Source of the DNA: Brevundimonas bullata
GTDB taxonomy: Bacteria > Pseudomonadota > Alphaproteobacteria > Caulobacterales > Caulobacteraceae
Direction: 5' to 3'
NCBI RefSeq assembly: GCF_014207965.1
Contig: NZ_JACHLM010000001.1
Location: forward strand, 62,001-126,000
DNA length: 64,000 nucleotides
A model generated the notes under the pieces. The model ran no database searches. It was not told the origin of the DNA and saw nothing but the letters and a program-made list of their open reading frames with translations. Of this stretch, positions 35,304 to 43,495 are shown piece after piece. A program made the position numbers and the translations under genes. Each line of letters starts with the position of its first letter. Position 1 is the first letter of the stretch.

Positions 35304-35777
35304 TCACCGCAGGCGTTGGACGGACTCGAGAATGGGGTGGACGAGGCTGACGCCGACCGCGATGACGATCAGCCAGGCCAGAGACCAGGACAAGATCAGC
35401 CACAACAGGGAGCCCCCCAGCTTCCTGGGTCGACGCCAGCCATCCAATGCCGCGTACCGCTCGTAGAGCGATCGCCGCATCTTCCCGCTCTCGAGCGCCG
35501 TCGAAGGCGCCGCAGAGACCGGGTTCATTGGGCTGAGCGAGGCGTCGCCGGATATGGGGAGTGATTCCCCTGAGTAGAGATCACTCAGGCGGCGCGCGGC
35601 CTGCAAACGGTCGGAGACCCCCAGTTTTTCATAGGCGCGATGCAGGTGGTTCTGGACGGTGCGCGGCGACAGGTTCAACTGCTGCGCGATCTCCTTGTCG
35701 CCCAGCCGCAACCCGGCCATCCGGACAATCTCCAGTTCGCGCGGCGTCAACTTGGGGGCGGAAGCGTCCTTGGTCAC
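35304..35777 (-). CDS. LuxR-type HTH protein with a C-terminal membrane anchor
   Basis: The 157-residue protein begins with a LuxR/NarL helix-turn-helix (residues about 10-68: LTPRELEIVRMAGLRLGDKE, IAQQLNLSPRTVQNHLHRAY, KLGVSDRLQAARRL). A polar linker follows, then one membrane helix near residues 124-148 (LLWLILSWSLAWLIVIAVG). It has no receiver or autoinducer domain. The order is unusual: DNA-binding part first, membrane helix last. The start is GTG at 35777. Downstream on the same strand are the membrane protein and the small protein. Confidence 0.75.
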   Translation of the reverse strand: MTKDASAPKLTPRELEIVRMAGLRLGDKEIAQQLNLSPRTVQNHLHRAYEKLGVSDRLQAARRLSDLYSGESLPISGDASLSPMNPVSAAPSTALESGKMRRSLYERYAALDGWRRPRKLGGSLLWLILSWSLAWLIVIAVGVSLVHPILESVQRLR

Positions 35778-35919
35778 GCCCCACCGTTACCCAGTCCAGC
35801 CCCGTGGCGTCCAGATGACAAAAATGCACCATGGGCTCCTATCAAGGCTCCCCCAAATCCCGCGCGCCCGCTAGTGCAGAAGGCGGCCATGGATCGGGCC
35901 ATGGGTCGGGGAGGCGCCA

Positions 35920-36693
35920 ATGTTGATTTTCGCAGCCTTCCTGGGCGGCGTCGGCCTGATCGTCGGCAGCTTTCTGGGTCTGGTCAGTCTGCGTCTGCCG
36001 CGCGGTGAAGACGTGGTGTTCGGGCGCTCGCGCTGCGGCGGCTGCGGGCAGGCGTTGAAGCCGTGGCGCATGATCCCGGTTCTCAGTTGGGCCCTGTCAG
36101 GCGGACGCTGCGCCGAGTGTGGGTCGGTCATCCCGATCCGCTATCCGCTGATCGAGCTGGCGTCGGGCCTGATCGGCGTCTGGGCGGGGTTTCACTCCGC
36201 CGACTTCGCCACCGCCCTGATGACCGGGGTGCTGGGCTGGAACCTGCTGATCATCGCCTTGGTCGACGCCGAGCATTTCTGGCTGCCCGACCAGTTGACC
36301 CTGCCCCTGTTCGTCAGCGGCCTGATCGCAGCCGTCTTGCTGCACCCCGCCGGCTTGCCTGTCGCCATGCCCTCGGCCCTGATCCCGCCCCTGATCGGCG
36401 CCTCGGTCGGGTTCGGCGGACTGTGGCTGCTGGCGCGCCTCTATAAACTCGTGCGCGGGCGCGAGGGTCTGGGCGGCGGCGATCCCTTCCTGCTGGGCGC
36501 CGGGGGAGCCTGGGTCGGCTGGACAGGCCTGCCCAGCGTCCTGCTGTGGGCCTCGGTTGCGGGGCTCAGCGTGGTGCTGGCCATGCTGATCGTACGGCGT
36601 CAGGTCTCGGCGACCGACCGCCTGCCGTTCGGCGTCTTTCTGTCCATCGGCGTCTGGCTGACCTGGCTCTACGGCCCGCTGGGGCTGGTCTGA
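35920..36693 (+). CDS. Type IV prepilin peptidase/methyltransferase (A24 family)
   Basis: The 257-residue membrane protein cleaves and N-methylates prepilin-type leaders. The N-terminal domain has two Cys-x2-Cys pairs, Cys39/Cys42 and Cys64/Cys67, for zinc. Catalytic aspartates fit Asp116 in IIALVDAEHFWLPD and the GGGD in EGLGGGDPFLLGAGGAWVGW. Both halves are present, unlike the short CpaA-type peptidases of tad systems. No pilin or secretin gene is near, so its substrates lie elsewhere, possibly type II secretion pseudopilins. Its stop is 1 bp from the end of the converging gene. Confidence 0.92.
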   Translation: MLIFAAFLGGVGLIVGSFLGLVSLRLPRGEDVVFGRSRCGGCGQALKPWRMIPVLSWALSGGRCAECGSVIPIRYPLIELASGLIGVWAGFHSADFATALMTGVLGWNLLIIALVDAEHFWLPDQLTLPLFVSGLIAAVLLHPAGLPVAMPSALIPPLIGASVGFGGLWLLARLYKLVRGREGLGGGDPFLLGAGGAWVGWTGLPSVLLWASVAGLSVVLAMLIVRRQVSATDRLPFGVFLSIGVWLTWLYGPLGLV

Positions 36694-36694
36694 C

Positions 36695-37555
36695 TCACAG
36701 AGACAGCAGGTCGGCCCAGCGCCACTGGCCGGTCCCCAGGGCCAGACGCGGCGCGCCCGCCTCGTCGCCCAGGGTCAGCACCACATAGCCGCGCACCGTC
36801 TCGGTCTTGCAGGCGCGCGGCGAGAAGCCGACCGTGACGGCCACGGCCTGACGCACCCCCGCCAGGCCCTTGCCCTCCTGGCCGGGGCTCAGCACCCAGT
36901 CGCCGTCCCAGATCAGAATGGCCCGCCCGTTGGCGCCCGAGTTGCGATAGGCCTCGGTCAGGGCGGCGCGCACGCCGGGCGCATTGCGCAGGGCGTCCTG
37001 CAGACGCCGCACCATGTCGCACGAGCCGCCTGTGCCCGATCCCGATCCTGAACCGCTGCCCGAGCCGCTGCCGACCCCCGTGCCGCTGCCCGTTCCCGAG
37101 CCTGCGCCGTTCCCTGCCCCGCCGCCAGCGATCATGGCCCCGGCCAGGGCGGCGTCGCCCATGAAAACGTAGGAGATGCTCGGCGCCGGCGCGGTGATCG
37201 GCACGGGCGCGACCGTCGGCGAGCGCGGCGCCGGGCGACTGGGTCGTGGCGAGGGCTGCGTCGGCGCGGCGCGTTGCGCCTTGGCCGGCGTCTTGACGGG
37301 CGTGGGCGTGGCGACCGGCGCGGGAGCCGGCGTCGGCGCGGGCGCGGGCGAACCCCCGCCGCCTTCATCGGGCGACGGCACGGGCGATGGCGGCGGTGGA
37401 TCGATCAGGGTGATTTCGATCGGTTGATATTCAGGCGGGAAGACCGGCGTCTTGGTCGGGGAAAGCAGAATGGCGACCAGCACCAGCAGGTGCGCGCCCA
37501 CGCTGACGATCACGGTCAGGGCCCGCCGCCGCGCCTTGCGCCGCTCGGCGCTCAA
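36695..37555 (-). CDS. TonB-like inner-membrane protein with Pro-rich and Gly/Ser repeat linkers
   Basis: From the TTG at 37555 (GGGAG 6 bp upstream) the product has 286 residues: a basic stretch, one membrane helix (LTVIVSVGAHLLVLVAILL), a TonB-type EYQPIEITLIDPPPPSPVP, a long Pro/Ala/Thr-rich region, an alternating Gly-Ser/Gly-Thr tract of about 25 residues, and a C-terminal domain with two cysteines (SCDMVRRLQDALRNAPGVR; VGFSPRACKTETVRGYVVL). The ends of TonB are not recognisable, so it is TonB-like only in layout. An ATG at 37657 would add 34 residues. It is likely an envelope-spanning protein. Confidence 0.65.
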   Translation of the reverse strand: MSAERRKARRRALTVIVSVGAHLLVLVAILLSPTKTPVFPPEYQPIEITLIDPPPPSPVPSPDEGGGGSPAPAPTPAPAPVATPTPVKTPAKAQRAAPTQPSPRPSRPAPRSPTVAPVPITAPAPSISYVFMGDAALAGAMIAGGGAGNGAGSGTGSGTGVGSGSGSGSGSGSGTGGSCDMVRRLQDALRNAPGVRAALTEAYRNSGANGRAILIWDGDWVLSPGQEGKGLAGVRQAVAVTVGFSPRACKTETVRGYVVLTLGDEAGAPRLALGTGQWRWADLLSL

Positions 37556-37702
37556 ACGGCGACTCCCATCAGGTTCGCCCCGCACAAGACAAGCTTTGAA
37601 AACATGAATATCCTGAACCGCGACCTCATGACTAGGAGGCGACCTTTTCGAAACCACCGGTCCGCGTCAGGATCATGGCGCCGAGGCTTGAATAGGCTCA
37701 AC

Positions 37703-37727
37703 TTGCAAAAACCGGTGATTTGCAAAA
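37703..37727. promoter_or_regulatory. Direct repeat TTGCAAAA upstream of the OmpA gene
   Basis: TTGCAAAA occurs at 37703-37710 and 37720-37727, same orientation, 17 bp apart, in an AT-rich island 125-150 bp before the ompA-like start. A helical-phase spacing near 1.6 turns makes it a weak operator candidate; the TTGCAA blocks could also be -35 elements. Confidence 0.4.
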
Positions 37728-37851
37728 CTTTTCTACAGTTAAGCTGAAACCATGTCTCTGGTTGCGCGTCTTTGCTGCGCCGTCTCCTGCATCTGCGGGT
37801 GCAGCAACGCGCAATCACCGGAGTAGCGCACCGGCACGAAGGAGACTTAAC

Positions 37852-38424
37852 TTGATCAAACTTACATCTAAGGCGGTCGCGACCAGTGCAGTGGTGGTGC
37901 TGGTAGGGTTGACCGCAAGCGGGTGTGCAAGCCATCGCTTCGTTCGTGACAATGTGGCTGTGGTCGATGAACGCGTCACGCAGGTGGACAACCACCTTAC
38001 CCAGGTGGAAGGCACCGCCGGCGAAGCTCTGGCCCGCGCCAACGCGGCGCACAAGCTGGCCGAAGGCAAGTTCCTGTACGAAGTGGTCCTGTCCGACGAC
38101 TCGGTGAAGTTCCCGGTCAACCGCGACGCTCTGTCGCCCGAGGCCGAACAGCGCCTGTCCGAACTGGTCCAGCGCCTGAAGGCCGAGAACCGCAACGTCT
38201 ATCTGGAAATCCAGGGCCACACCGATTCGTCCGGTGACGCCCGCGCCAACGAGCAACTGGGTCAGGCTCGCGCCGAAGCCGTGCGTCGCTACCTCAGCGA
38301 TCAGGGCATCGCCCTGAACCGCATGGCCACCATCTCATACGGCGAGACCAAGCCGGTCGCGCCGAACAACACCCGCGAAGGTCGGGCGCAGAACCGCCGC
38401 GTGGCGATTGTGGTCCTGAGCTAG
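37852..38424 (+). CDS. OmpA-family lipoprotein (peptidoglycan-binding)
   Basis: The 190-residue product starts at TTG 37852, with AAGGAG nine bases before it. The lipobox is LTASGC with Cys25. A short coiled segment (residues about 30-70, VVDERVTQVDNHLTQVEGTA) is followed by an OmpA domain with YLEIQGHTDSSGDARANEQL and ATISYGETKPVAPN, which binds diaminopimelate in peptidoglycan. It resembles Pal-like lipoproteins but has no tol gene near. An upstream open frame to 37720 lacks homology. An intrinsic terminator follows. Confidence 0.9.
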   Translation: MIKLTSKAVATSAVVVLVGLTASGCASHRFVRDNVAVVDERVTQVDNHLTQVEGTAGEALARANAAHKLAEGKFLYEVVLSDDSVKFPVNRDALSPEAEQRLSELVQRLKAENRNVYLEIQGHTDSSGDARANEQLGQARAEAVRRYLSDQGIALNRMATISYGETKPVAPNNTREGRAQNRRVAIVVLS

Positions 38425-38430
38425 TCTGAG

Positions 38431-38470
38431 AGGCGGCGGCTCGCATCCCCCGAGCCGCCGCCTGATTTTT
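38431..38470 (+). terminator. Rho-independent terminator of the OmpA gene
   Basis: A 13-bp perfect stem AGGCGGCGGCTCG (38431-38443) / CGAGCCGCCGCCT (38451-38463) is followed by GATTTTT. It lies 7 bp after the stop codon. Confidence 0.93.
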
Positions 38471-38482
38471 CAGGAGTTTTCA

Positions 38483-40102
38483 TCACGCGGGCGAGGCCCG
38501 ATCCAGGATCGCCCGTGTGTCGATGACGGCGTCAAAGGCGCCATGGGCGGACCCGCGCGGTTGCAACCGCAAGCGGCAGAAGGCCTCGGCGACGGGGCTC
38601 TCCCCTGACAACAGGATCGCCGCCTGAGCCGCCAGAGCCAGCCGCTCGATCGACAGGCGCGCCGCCCCTTCCGACGACGGGGCGAAGTCCAGCGCGTCGA
38701 GCCAGCGATCATAGACGGCGTCGCGCCCGCGCGCCGTCCCCAGAAACCCGCGCAGCGCCTCGACCGCCTCAGGCTCGCGCCCGAAGGCGCGCAGGACGTC
38801 CAGGGCGATGACATTGCCCGACCCCTCCCAGATGGCGTTCAGCGGCGACTGGCGGAACAGGCGCGGCATCGGCCCGGTCTCGACGTAGCCGGCCCCGCCC
38901 AGGCTCTCCATCGCCTCATAGACCAGACCGGGCGCGCGCTTGCAGACCCAGTATTTGGCGATAGGCGTCAGCAGCCGTCCGACCGGATCATCGCGGTCAA
39001 AGGTCCCAGCCAGATGCAGCGACAACGCCGTCGCGGCCTCGCTCTCGAGCGCCAGATCGGTCAGCACCGCCGCCATCATCGGCTGGTCGATCAACCGCTT
39101 CTGGAAGGCGCTGCGATGCTGAGCGTGCCAGATGGCTTGCGCCAGCGCCCCGCGCATCTGCTGGGCCGACCCCACCACACAGTCCAGTCGCGTATGCTGC
39201 ACCATGCGGATGATGGCGGCGACGCCGCGCCCCTCGTCGCCGATCCTCTGGGCCAGGGCGCCGTGATACTCGACCTCGGACGAGGCGTTGGAGCGGTCGC
39301 CCATCTTGTCCTTCAGCCGCATGACGCGGAAGCCGGCGTTGCGCGTCCCGTCGGGCAGCCAGCGCGGCAGCAGGAAACAGGTCAGGCCGCCCGGCGCCTG
39401 GGCCAGGGTCAGGAAGGCGTCGGACATGGGCGCCGAACAGAACCACTTGTGCCCCGTCAGCCGATACCAGCCGTCCTCGCCCGTGGCCTCGGCGCGGGTG
39501 GCGTTGGCGCGCACGTCGGACCCGCCCTGCTTCTCGGTCATGGCCATGCCGAGGGTGATGCCGGCCTTGTCCGGCGCGGGCCGGACGGCGGGGTCGTAGC
39601 GTCCCCCCCTGATCTTCTCGATCCACGACGCGCCGACGCCGGGCTCGACCGCCAGGGCCGGCACCGAGGCATAGGTCATGGTCATGGGACAGCTGGTCCC
39701 CGAGTCCGCCTGTCCCGTCAGGAACAGGATGGCGGCGTGCAGGACGTGGCCGTTGGCCGTGCCGTCCCAGGCGCATGAGGCCAACCCCGCCTCCAGCCCG
39801 AGTTGCATCAGCTGATGATAGGCGGGATGAAAGGTCACCTCGTCGATGCGACGGCCATAGCGGTCGTGGGTGTCCAGCACCGGCGGCACGCGGTTGGCCT
39901 GCACGCCCCAGTCGATGACCTCGGCCGAACCGCAGCGGGCGCCGAGCGCCGTCAGCCGAGCCTCGTGCCGCGCCCCGCCGCTGCGGCGCACGGCTTCCAG
40001 GAGCGCCCGGTCGCCGGTGAACAGGTTGATGTCCTCCAGCGGCGGCGGCTGGTTGGTCACGTCGTGGGTATCGAGGTGGTCGACGGGACGGAAGGACGAC
40101 AT
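38483..40102 (-). CDS. aidB: AidB-like acyl-CoA dehydrogenase
   Basis: The 539-residue flavoprotein opens THDVTNQPPPLEDINLFTGD, as in AidB (NQP...L motif), and has GMAMTEKQGGSDVRANATRA and LKDKMGDRSNASSEVEYHGA typical of this branch, and FLAV-type helices to LFRQSPLNAIWEGSGNVIAL. AidB is induced by alkylating agents in E. coli and binds DNA, although its enzymatic role is uncertain. It stands alone between the OmpA gene and trhO on the minus strand. Confidence 0.9.
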   Translation of the reverse strand: MSSFRPVDHLDTHDVTNQPPPLEDINLFTGDRALLEAVRRSGGARHEARLTALGARCGSAEVIDWGVQANRVPPVLDTHDRYGRRIDEVTFHPAYHQLMQLGLEAGLASCAWDGTANGHVLHAAILFLTGQADSGTSCPMTMTYASVPALAVEPGVGASWIEKIRGGRYDPAVRPAPDKAGITLGMAMTEKQGGSDVRANATRAEATGEDGWYRLTGHKWFCSAPMSDAFLTLAQAPGGLTCFLLPRWLPDGTRNAGFRVMRLKDKMGDRSNASSEVEYHGALAQRIGDEGRGVAAIIRMVQHTRLDCVVGSAQQMRGALAQAIWHAQHRSAFQKRLIDQPMMAAVLTDLALESEAATALSLHLAGTFDRDDPVGRLLTPIAKYWVCKRAPGLVYEAMESLGGAGYVETGPMPRLFRQSPLNAIWEGSGNVIALDVLRAFGREPEAVEALRGFLGTARGRDAVYDRWLDALDFAPSSEGAARLSIERLALAAQAAILLSGESPVAEAFCRLRLQPRGSAHGAFDAVIDTRAILDRASPA

Positions 40103-40174
40103 GGACGGGCTCCGTTCAAGCTCGGCGCGAACATGCCACGGGTGCGGCGAGAGGCGAAGCCGGCCCCCTATTTC

Positions 40175-40300
40175 CGCTCATCCCCGCGGAGGCGGGGACC
40201 CAGTGAGAACCTCACGCTCTGACGCTGAAAGCAGCCACCCAGCCAACCGCCCGCCTGCAAGCCAAAGCACTGGGTCCCCGCCTCCGCGGGGATGGGCGGG
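40175..40300. repeat. Paired-arm palindromic element, family C
   Basis: Left arm CGCTCATCCCCGCGGAGGCG and GGGACCCAGTG; right arm CACTGGGTCCCC followed by GCCTCCGCGGGGATGGGCGG. The arms match almost perfectly in inverted orientation around a 60-bp core. It lies between trhO and aidB, which run in the same direction. Confidence 0.85.
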
Positions 40301-40307
40301 GGGTGGG

Positions 40308-41267
40308 TCAGTCCGCCCGCTTCTGCACCGCGCCGACATGCCCGACGCCGCGGCGCGTCGCGATCTCCATCTGCTTCTGCCGCTCGGCATAGCCCTCGCG
40401 CTGCTCGTCCGTGCGCGTATCGTGACAGCGCGCGCAGCAGACGCCCTCGACATGCAGCGGCGACAGCCGCGCCTCGGGGCTGACCGGCATGCGGCAGCCG
40501 CGGCACAGGCTGTGGTCGCCCTCCTTCAGCCCATGGCCCACCGCCACCCGCTCGTCGAAGACGAAGCAGTCGCCGCGCCACAGGCTCTCGGGCTCGGGGA
40601 TGGTTTCCAGGTATTTCAGGATGCCGCCTTCCAGATGGAAGACCTGTTCCACGCCCTCGGCCTTGAGGAAGGCGGTGGCCTTTTCGCAGCGGATGCCGCC
40701 GGTGCAGTACATGGCGACCTTGGGCGGATTGGGCCGGTCCAGCAGGGCGCGGCCCTCGGTCCTGAACCAGTCGGGAAACTCGCGAAACGTCCGCGTATTG
40801 GGCTGAATCGCGCCCTCGAAGACGCCCACCTCGACCTCATAGTCGTTGCGGGTGTCGATGAGGATGGTGTCGGGATCCGCGATCAGAGCGTTCCAGTCCT
40901 GGGGCGAGACATAGGCGCCGACGCCGTCGACCGGGTCGATGTCGGTCACGCCCATGGTGACGATCTCGGCCTTCAGCCGCACCTTCATGCGGTGGAACGG
41001 CATGACCTCGGCGGTCGAGTATTTCAGCTCCAGCCGGTCGAAACCCGGCAGGGCGCGGATGCCATCCACCACGCGAGCGACGGCGGCGTCCGGCCCGGCG
41101 ATGGTGCCGTTGAGACCTTCGTGCGCCACCAGAAGCGTGCCGCGCACCTCGTCGCCGCACAAGTCCAGCAGATGCGCCTGCACGGCCTCGCGATCGGCGA
41201 TGGCGGCGAAGCGATAGAGGGCGGCGACGCAGACGGGCGAGGCGGTTTCAGGCGTCACGAAAAGCAT
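40308..41267 (-). CDS. trhO: tRNA uridine(34) hydroxylase (rhodanese-like)
   Basis: TrhO hydroxylates uridine 34 of certain tRNAs to ho5U. The 319-residue protein has an N-terminal ferredoxin-like domain ([14 protein letters not shown]), a rhodanese domain with the active Cys in [15 protein letters not shown] near residue 187, and a cysteine-rich C-terminus ([18 protein letters not shown]) that could bind zinc. I start at ATG 41267; a frame to 41327 adds 20 residues with no homology. It is divergent from cheB of the second chemotaxis cluster. Confidence 0.92.
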   Translation of the reverse strand: MLFVTPETASPVCVAALYRFAAIADREAVQAHLLDLCGDEVRGTLLVAHEGLNGTIAGPDAAVARVVDGIRALPGFDRLELKYSTAEVMPFHRMKVRLKAEIVTMGVTDIDPVDGVGAYVSPQDWNALIADPDTILIDTRNDYEVEVGVFEGAIQPNTRTFREFPDWFRTEGRALLDRPNPPKVAMYCTGGIRCEKATAFLKAEGVEQVFHLEGGILKYLETIPEPESLWRGDCFVFDERVAVGHGLKEGDHSLCRGCRMPVSPEARLSPLHVEGVCCARCHDTRTDEQREGYAERQKQMEIATRRGVGHVGAVQKRAD

Positions 41268-41378
41268 CCGGGCGGGCGGCGATGAAAAGGAAGCGGCCTC
41301 TATAGGCCCCGCAGACCCGCGCGTCACGGCGACAGCTTGTTTACAACTATGAGTTATATTCAGAGCTCAACCCAGAGG

Positions 41379-42458
41379 ATGACCGCCTTGCTGGAAGCCG
41401 CGCCCGTTCGAGATCCCCGCATTCGCGTCATGGTCGTGGACGACAGCGCCATCGTGCGCGGCCTGATCGTGCAGACCCTGGAACGCGACCCGGCGCTGCG
41501 CGTCGTGGCGCGCGCCGCCCAGGGCGAGGCGGCGCTGGCGGAGTTGGACCGGACGGCGGTAGACGTGGTGGTCCTCGACATCGAGATGCCGGTCATGGAC
41601 GGGCTGACCGCCCTGCCCCTGATCCTGAAGCTGCAGCCCGAGGTGAAGGTCATCATGGCCTCAACCCTGACGCGGCGAAACGCCCGCATCAGTTTGCAGG
41701 CGCTGCAGGCCGGGGCGGCCGACTATGTGCCCAAGCCCGAGACCGGGGGACTGGTCGGGGCCGAGGAGTTCGCGCGCGAACTGACCGCCAAGGTGAAAGC
41801 TCTGGGGCGCAGCGGCGGCCTGCCGACGCCGCCGACGCCCGCCCTCGCAGTCCCCCTCGTTCGCCCCGCGCCCCTGTCCCCGCCCATCCGCCCCCAGGTC
41901 GTGGCCATCGGCGGCTCTACGGGTGCGCCGCCCGCCCTGATGAGCCTATTCGCCGACCTCAAGGGCGAGTTGGAACAGGCGGTGCTGCTGACCCAGCACA
42001 TGCCGCCGACCTTCACCGCCATGCTGGCCGAACAGTTGGAGCGAACCGGCGGTCGTCCGGCAGCCGAGGCGCGCGACGGCGAGCCCATCCTGCCCGGCCG
42101 CATCTATGTCGCCCCCGGCGGCTGGCACATGACGGTGGGCCTGAGCGGGCGCGTGCCGGTCATCCGCCTCAATCAGGAAACGCCCGAGCATTTCTGCCGC
42201 CCCTCGGTCGATCCCATGCTGAGGTCGGCGGCGGCGGTCTATGGCCCCGGCGTGCTGGCGGTGATCCTGACCGGCATGGGGGCGGACGGGGCCGAGGGCT
42301 GCCGCGTCGTGGCCGAGGCCGGCGGGCGGTTCGTGGTTCAGGACGAGGCGACCAGCGTGGTATGGGGCATGCCGGGCGCCGCCGCCAAAACGGGACTGGC
42401 CGAGGCGGTCCTGCCCCTGCCCCAGATTGCGCCCTGGGTTCGGAGGGCCTGCGCATGA
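41379..42458 (+). CDS. cheB: CheB chemotaxis methylesterase/deamidase, second cluster
   Basis: The 359-residue protein has a receiver (VMVVDDSAIVRGLIV; phospho-Asp in VVLDIEMPVMDGL) and a CheB catalytic domain with Ser in AIGGSTGAPPALM, His in LLTQHMPPTFT and Asp in ILTGMGADGAEG. It removes methyl groups from chemoreceptors. Starts at 41337 and 41349 are also possible; no strong ribosome site decides. Its stop overlaps the cheR start by 4 bp (ATGA). Confidence 0.93.
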   Translation: MTALLEAAPVRDPRIRVMVVDDSAIVRGLIVQTLERDPALRVVARAAQGEAALAELDRTAVDVVVLDIEMPVMDGLTALPLILKLQPEVKVIMASTLTRRNARISLQALQAGAADYVPKPETGGLVGAEEFARELTAKVKALGRSGGLPTPPTPALAVPLVRPAPLSPPIRPQVVAIGGSTGAPPALMSLFADLKGELEQAVLLTQHMPPTFTAMLAEQLERTGGRPAAEARDGEPILPGRIYVAPGGWHMTVGLSGRVPVIRLNQETPEHFCRPSVDPMLRSAAAVYGPGVLAVILTGMGADGAEGCRVVAEAGGRFVVQDEATSVVWGMPGAAAKTGLAEAVLPLPQIAPWVRRACA

Positions 42459-43261
42459 CCGTCGCCTATGAGGGGTTTCGCAAGCTGGTGCTGGACCGCT
42501 CCGGCCTCGTGCTGACCGCGGACAAGGACTATCTGCTGAAAAGCCGGCTGGAGCCGCTGGCGCGCAAGGACGGGTTCCTGGGGCTGGATCAGTTGCTGGC
42601 CAAGGTCGGCGCCGAGCCGTCCGGGGCTTTGGCTCAACGCTGCATCGACGCGATGGCGACGCATGAGTCCTTCTTCTTTCGCGACACCACGCCCTTCGAT
42701 CAGTTGCGCGACACCCTGTTGCCCGACCTGATCGCGGCGCGGGCGCAGAGCCGAACCCTCCGCATCTGGAGCGCCGCCTGTTCCAGCGGGCAGGAGCCCT
42801 ATTCCCTGGCCATGCTGCTGATGGAGGAACAGGCGCGGATGCCCGGCTGGCGCATCGATATCCTGGCCACCGACATGTCCCTGCCCATACTGGAGCGCGC
42901 CCGCACTGGCCTCTACAGCGACTTCGAGGTCAGGCGCGGCCTGTCCGACGCCCGGCTGGCCCGCTGGTTCACGCGTCAGGGCGACCAGTGGCTGCTGTCG
43001 CCGCAGGTGCGGTCGATGGTGCGGTTCGCGCCGCACAACCTGCTGGCCGGGACGGCGGGTCTGGGTCGGTTCGATCTGGTCTTCTGCCGCAACGTGCTGA
43101 TCTATTTCGACCGCGAGCATAAGCGCGCCGCGCTCGGCCAGATGGGTCAGGCGCTGGAGCCGCACGGCGCCCTGGTGCTGGGCAGCGCGGAGACCGTCGT
43201 GGGGTTGGACAGCGCCTTCGCGCCGGTCGTGGGGCTAAGAAGCGTGTTTAGGCCGGGCTGA
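42455..43261 (+). CDS. cheR: CheR chemotaxis methyltransferase, second cluster
   Basis: The 268-residue enzyme methylates receptor glutamates using S-adenosylmethionine. The SAM site is visible in LRIWSAACSSGQEPYSLAML and DILATDMS, and the catalytic-region segment is FDLVFCRNVLIYFDREHK. The N-terminal helical domain contains THESFFFRDTTPF. It overlaps cheB and converges on the MCP gene through a family B repeat. Confidence 0.94.
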   Translation: MTVAYEGFRKLVLDRSGLVLTADKDYLLKSRLEPLARKDGFLGLDQLLAKVGAEPSGALAQRCIDAMATHESFFFRDTTPFDQLRDTLLPDLIAARAQSRTLRIWSAACSSGQEPYSLAMLLMEEQARMPGWRIDILATDMSLPILERARTGLYSDFEVRRGLSDARLARWFTRQGDQWLLSPQVRSMVRFAPHNLLAGTAGLGRFDLVFCRNVLIYFDREHKRAALGQMGQALEPHGALVLGSAETVVGLDSAFAPVVGLRSVFRPG

Positions 43262-43269
43262 ACGTCAAA

Positions 43270-43425
43270 GCCCTCCCCCTCGAGGGGGGAGGGTTGGGTG
43301 GGGGTGGAGGCAGGCGTTGTGTCGGAGGACGCAGGAGAAGCGACCCCGCCTCATGCGCCCAGTCTCAAACCTCGCGCCCTCACCCCCATCCCCGACCCTT
43401 CCCCCCTCGAGGGGGAAGGGAGGCT
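43270..43425. repeat. Paired-arm palindromic element, family B
   Basis: Left: CCCTCCCCCTCGAGGGGGGA followed by GGGTTGGGTGGGGGTGG. Right, inverted: CCACCCCCATCCCCGACCCT and TCCCCCCTCGAGGGGGAAGG. The arms face each other between converging cheR and mcp. Confidence 0.78.
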
Positions 43426-43436
43426 GGAGGAGTTTA

Positions 43437-43470
43437 GGGGGCGAAGGCGGGGCCCGCCGCCTTCGCCCCC
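43437..43470 (-). terminator. Hairpin downstream of the second-cluster mcp
   Basis: GGGGGCGAAGGCGG pairs with CCGCCTTCGCCCCC (14-bp stem) around a short loop, 26 bp past the MCP stop on the minus strand. No clear T-run follows. Confidence 0.6.
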
Positions 43471-43495
43471 TCGTCGCGTCGCGGCCCTCGGGGGC

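Noticed and set aside
36695..37657. A longer start at ATG 37657 for the TonB-like protein
   Set aside because: The extra 34 residues lack a leader and the TTG at 37555 has GGGAG six bases upstream; kept only as an alternative.
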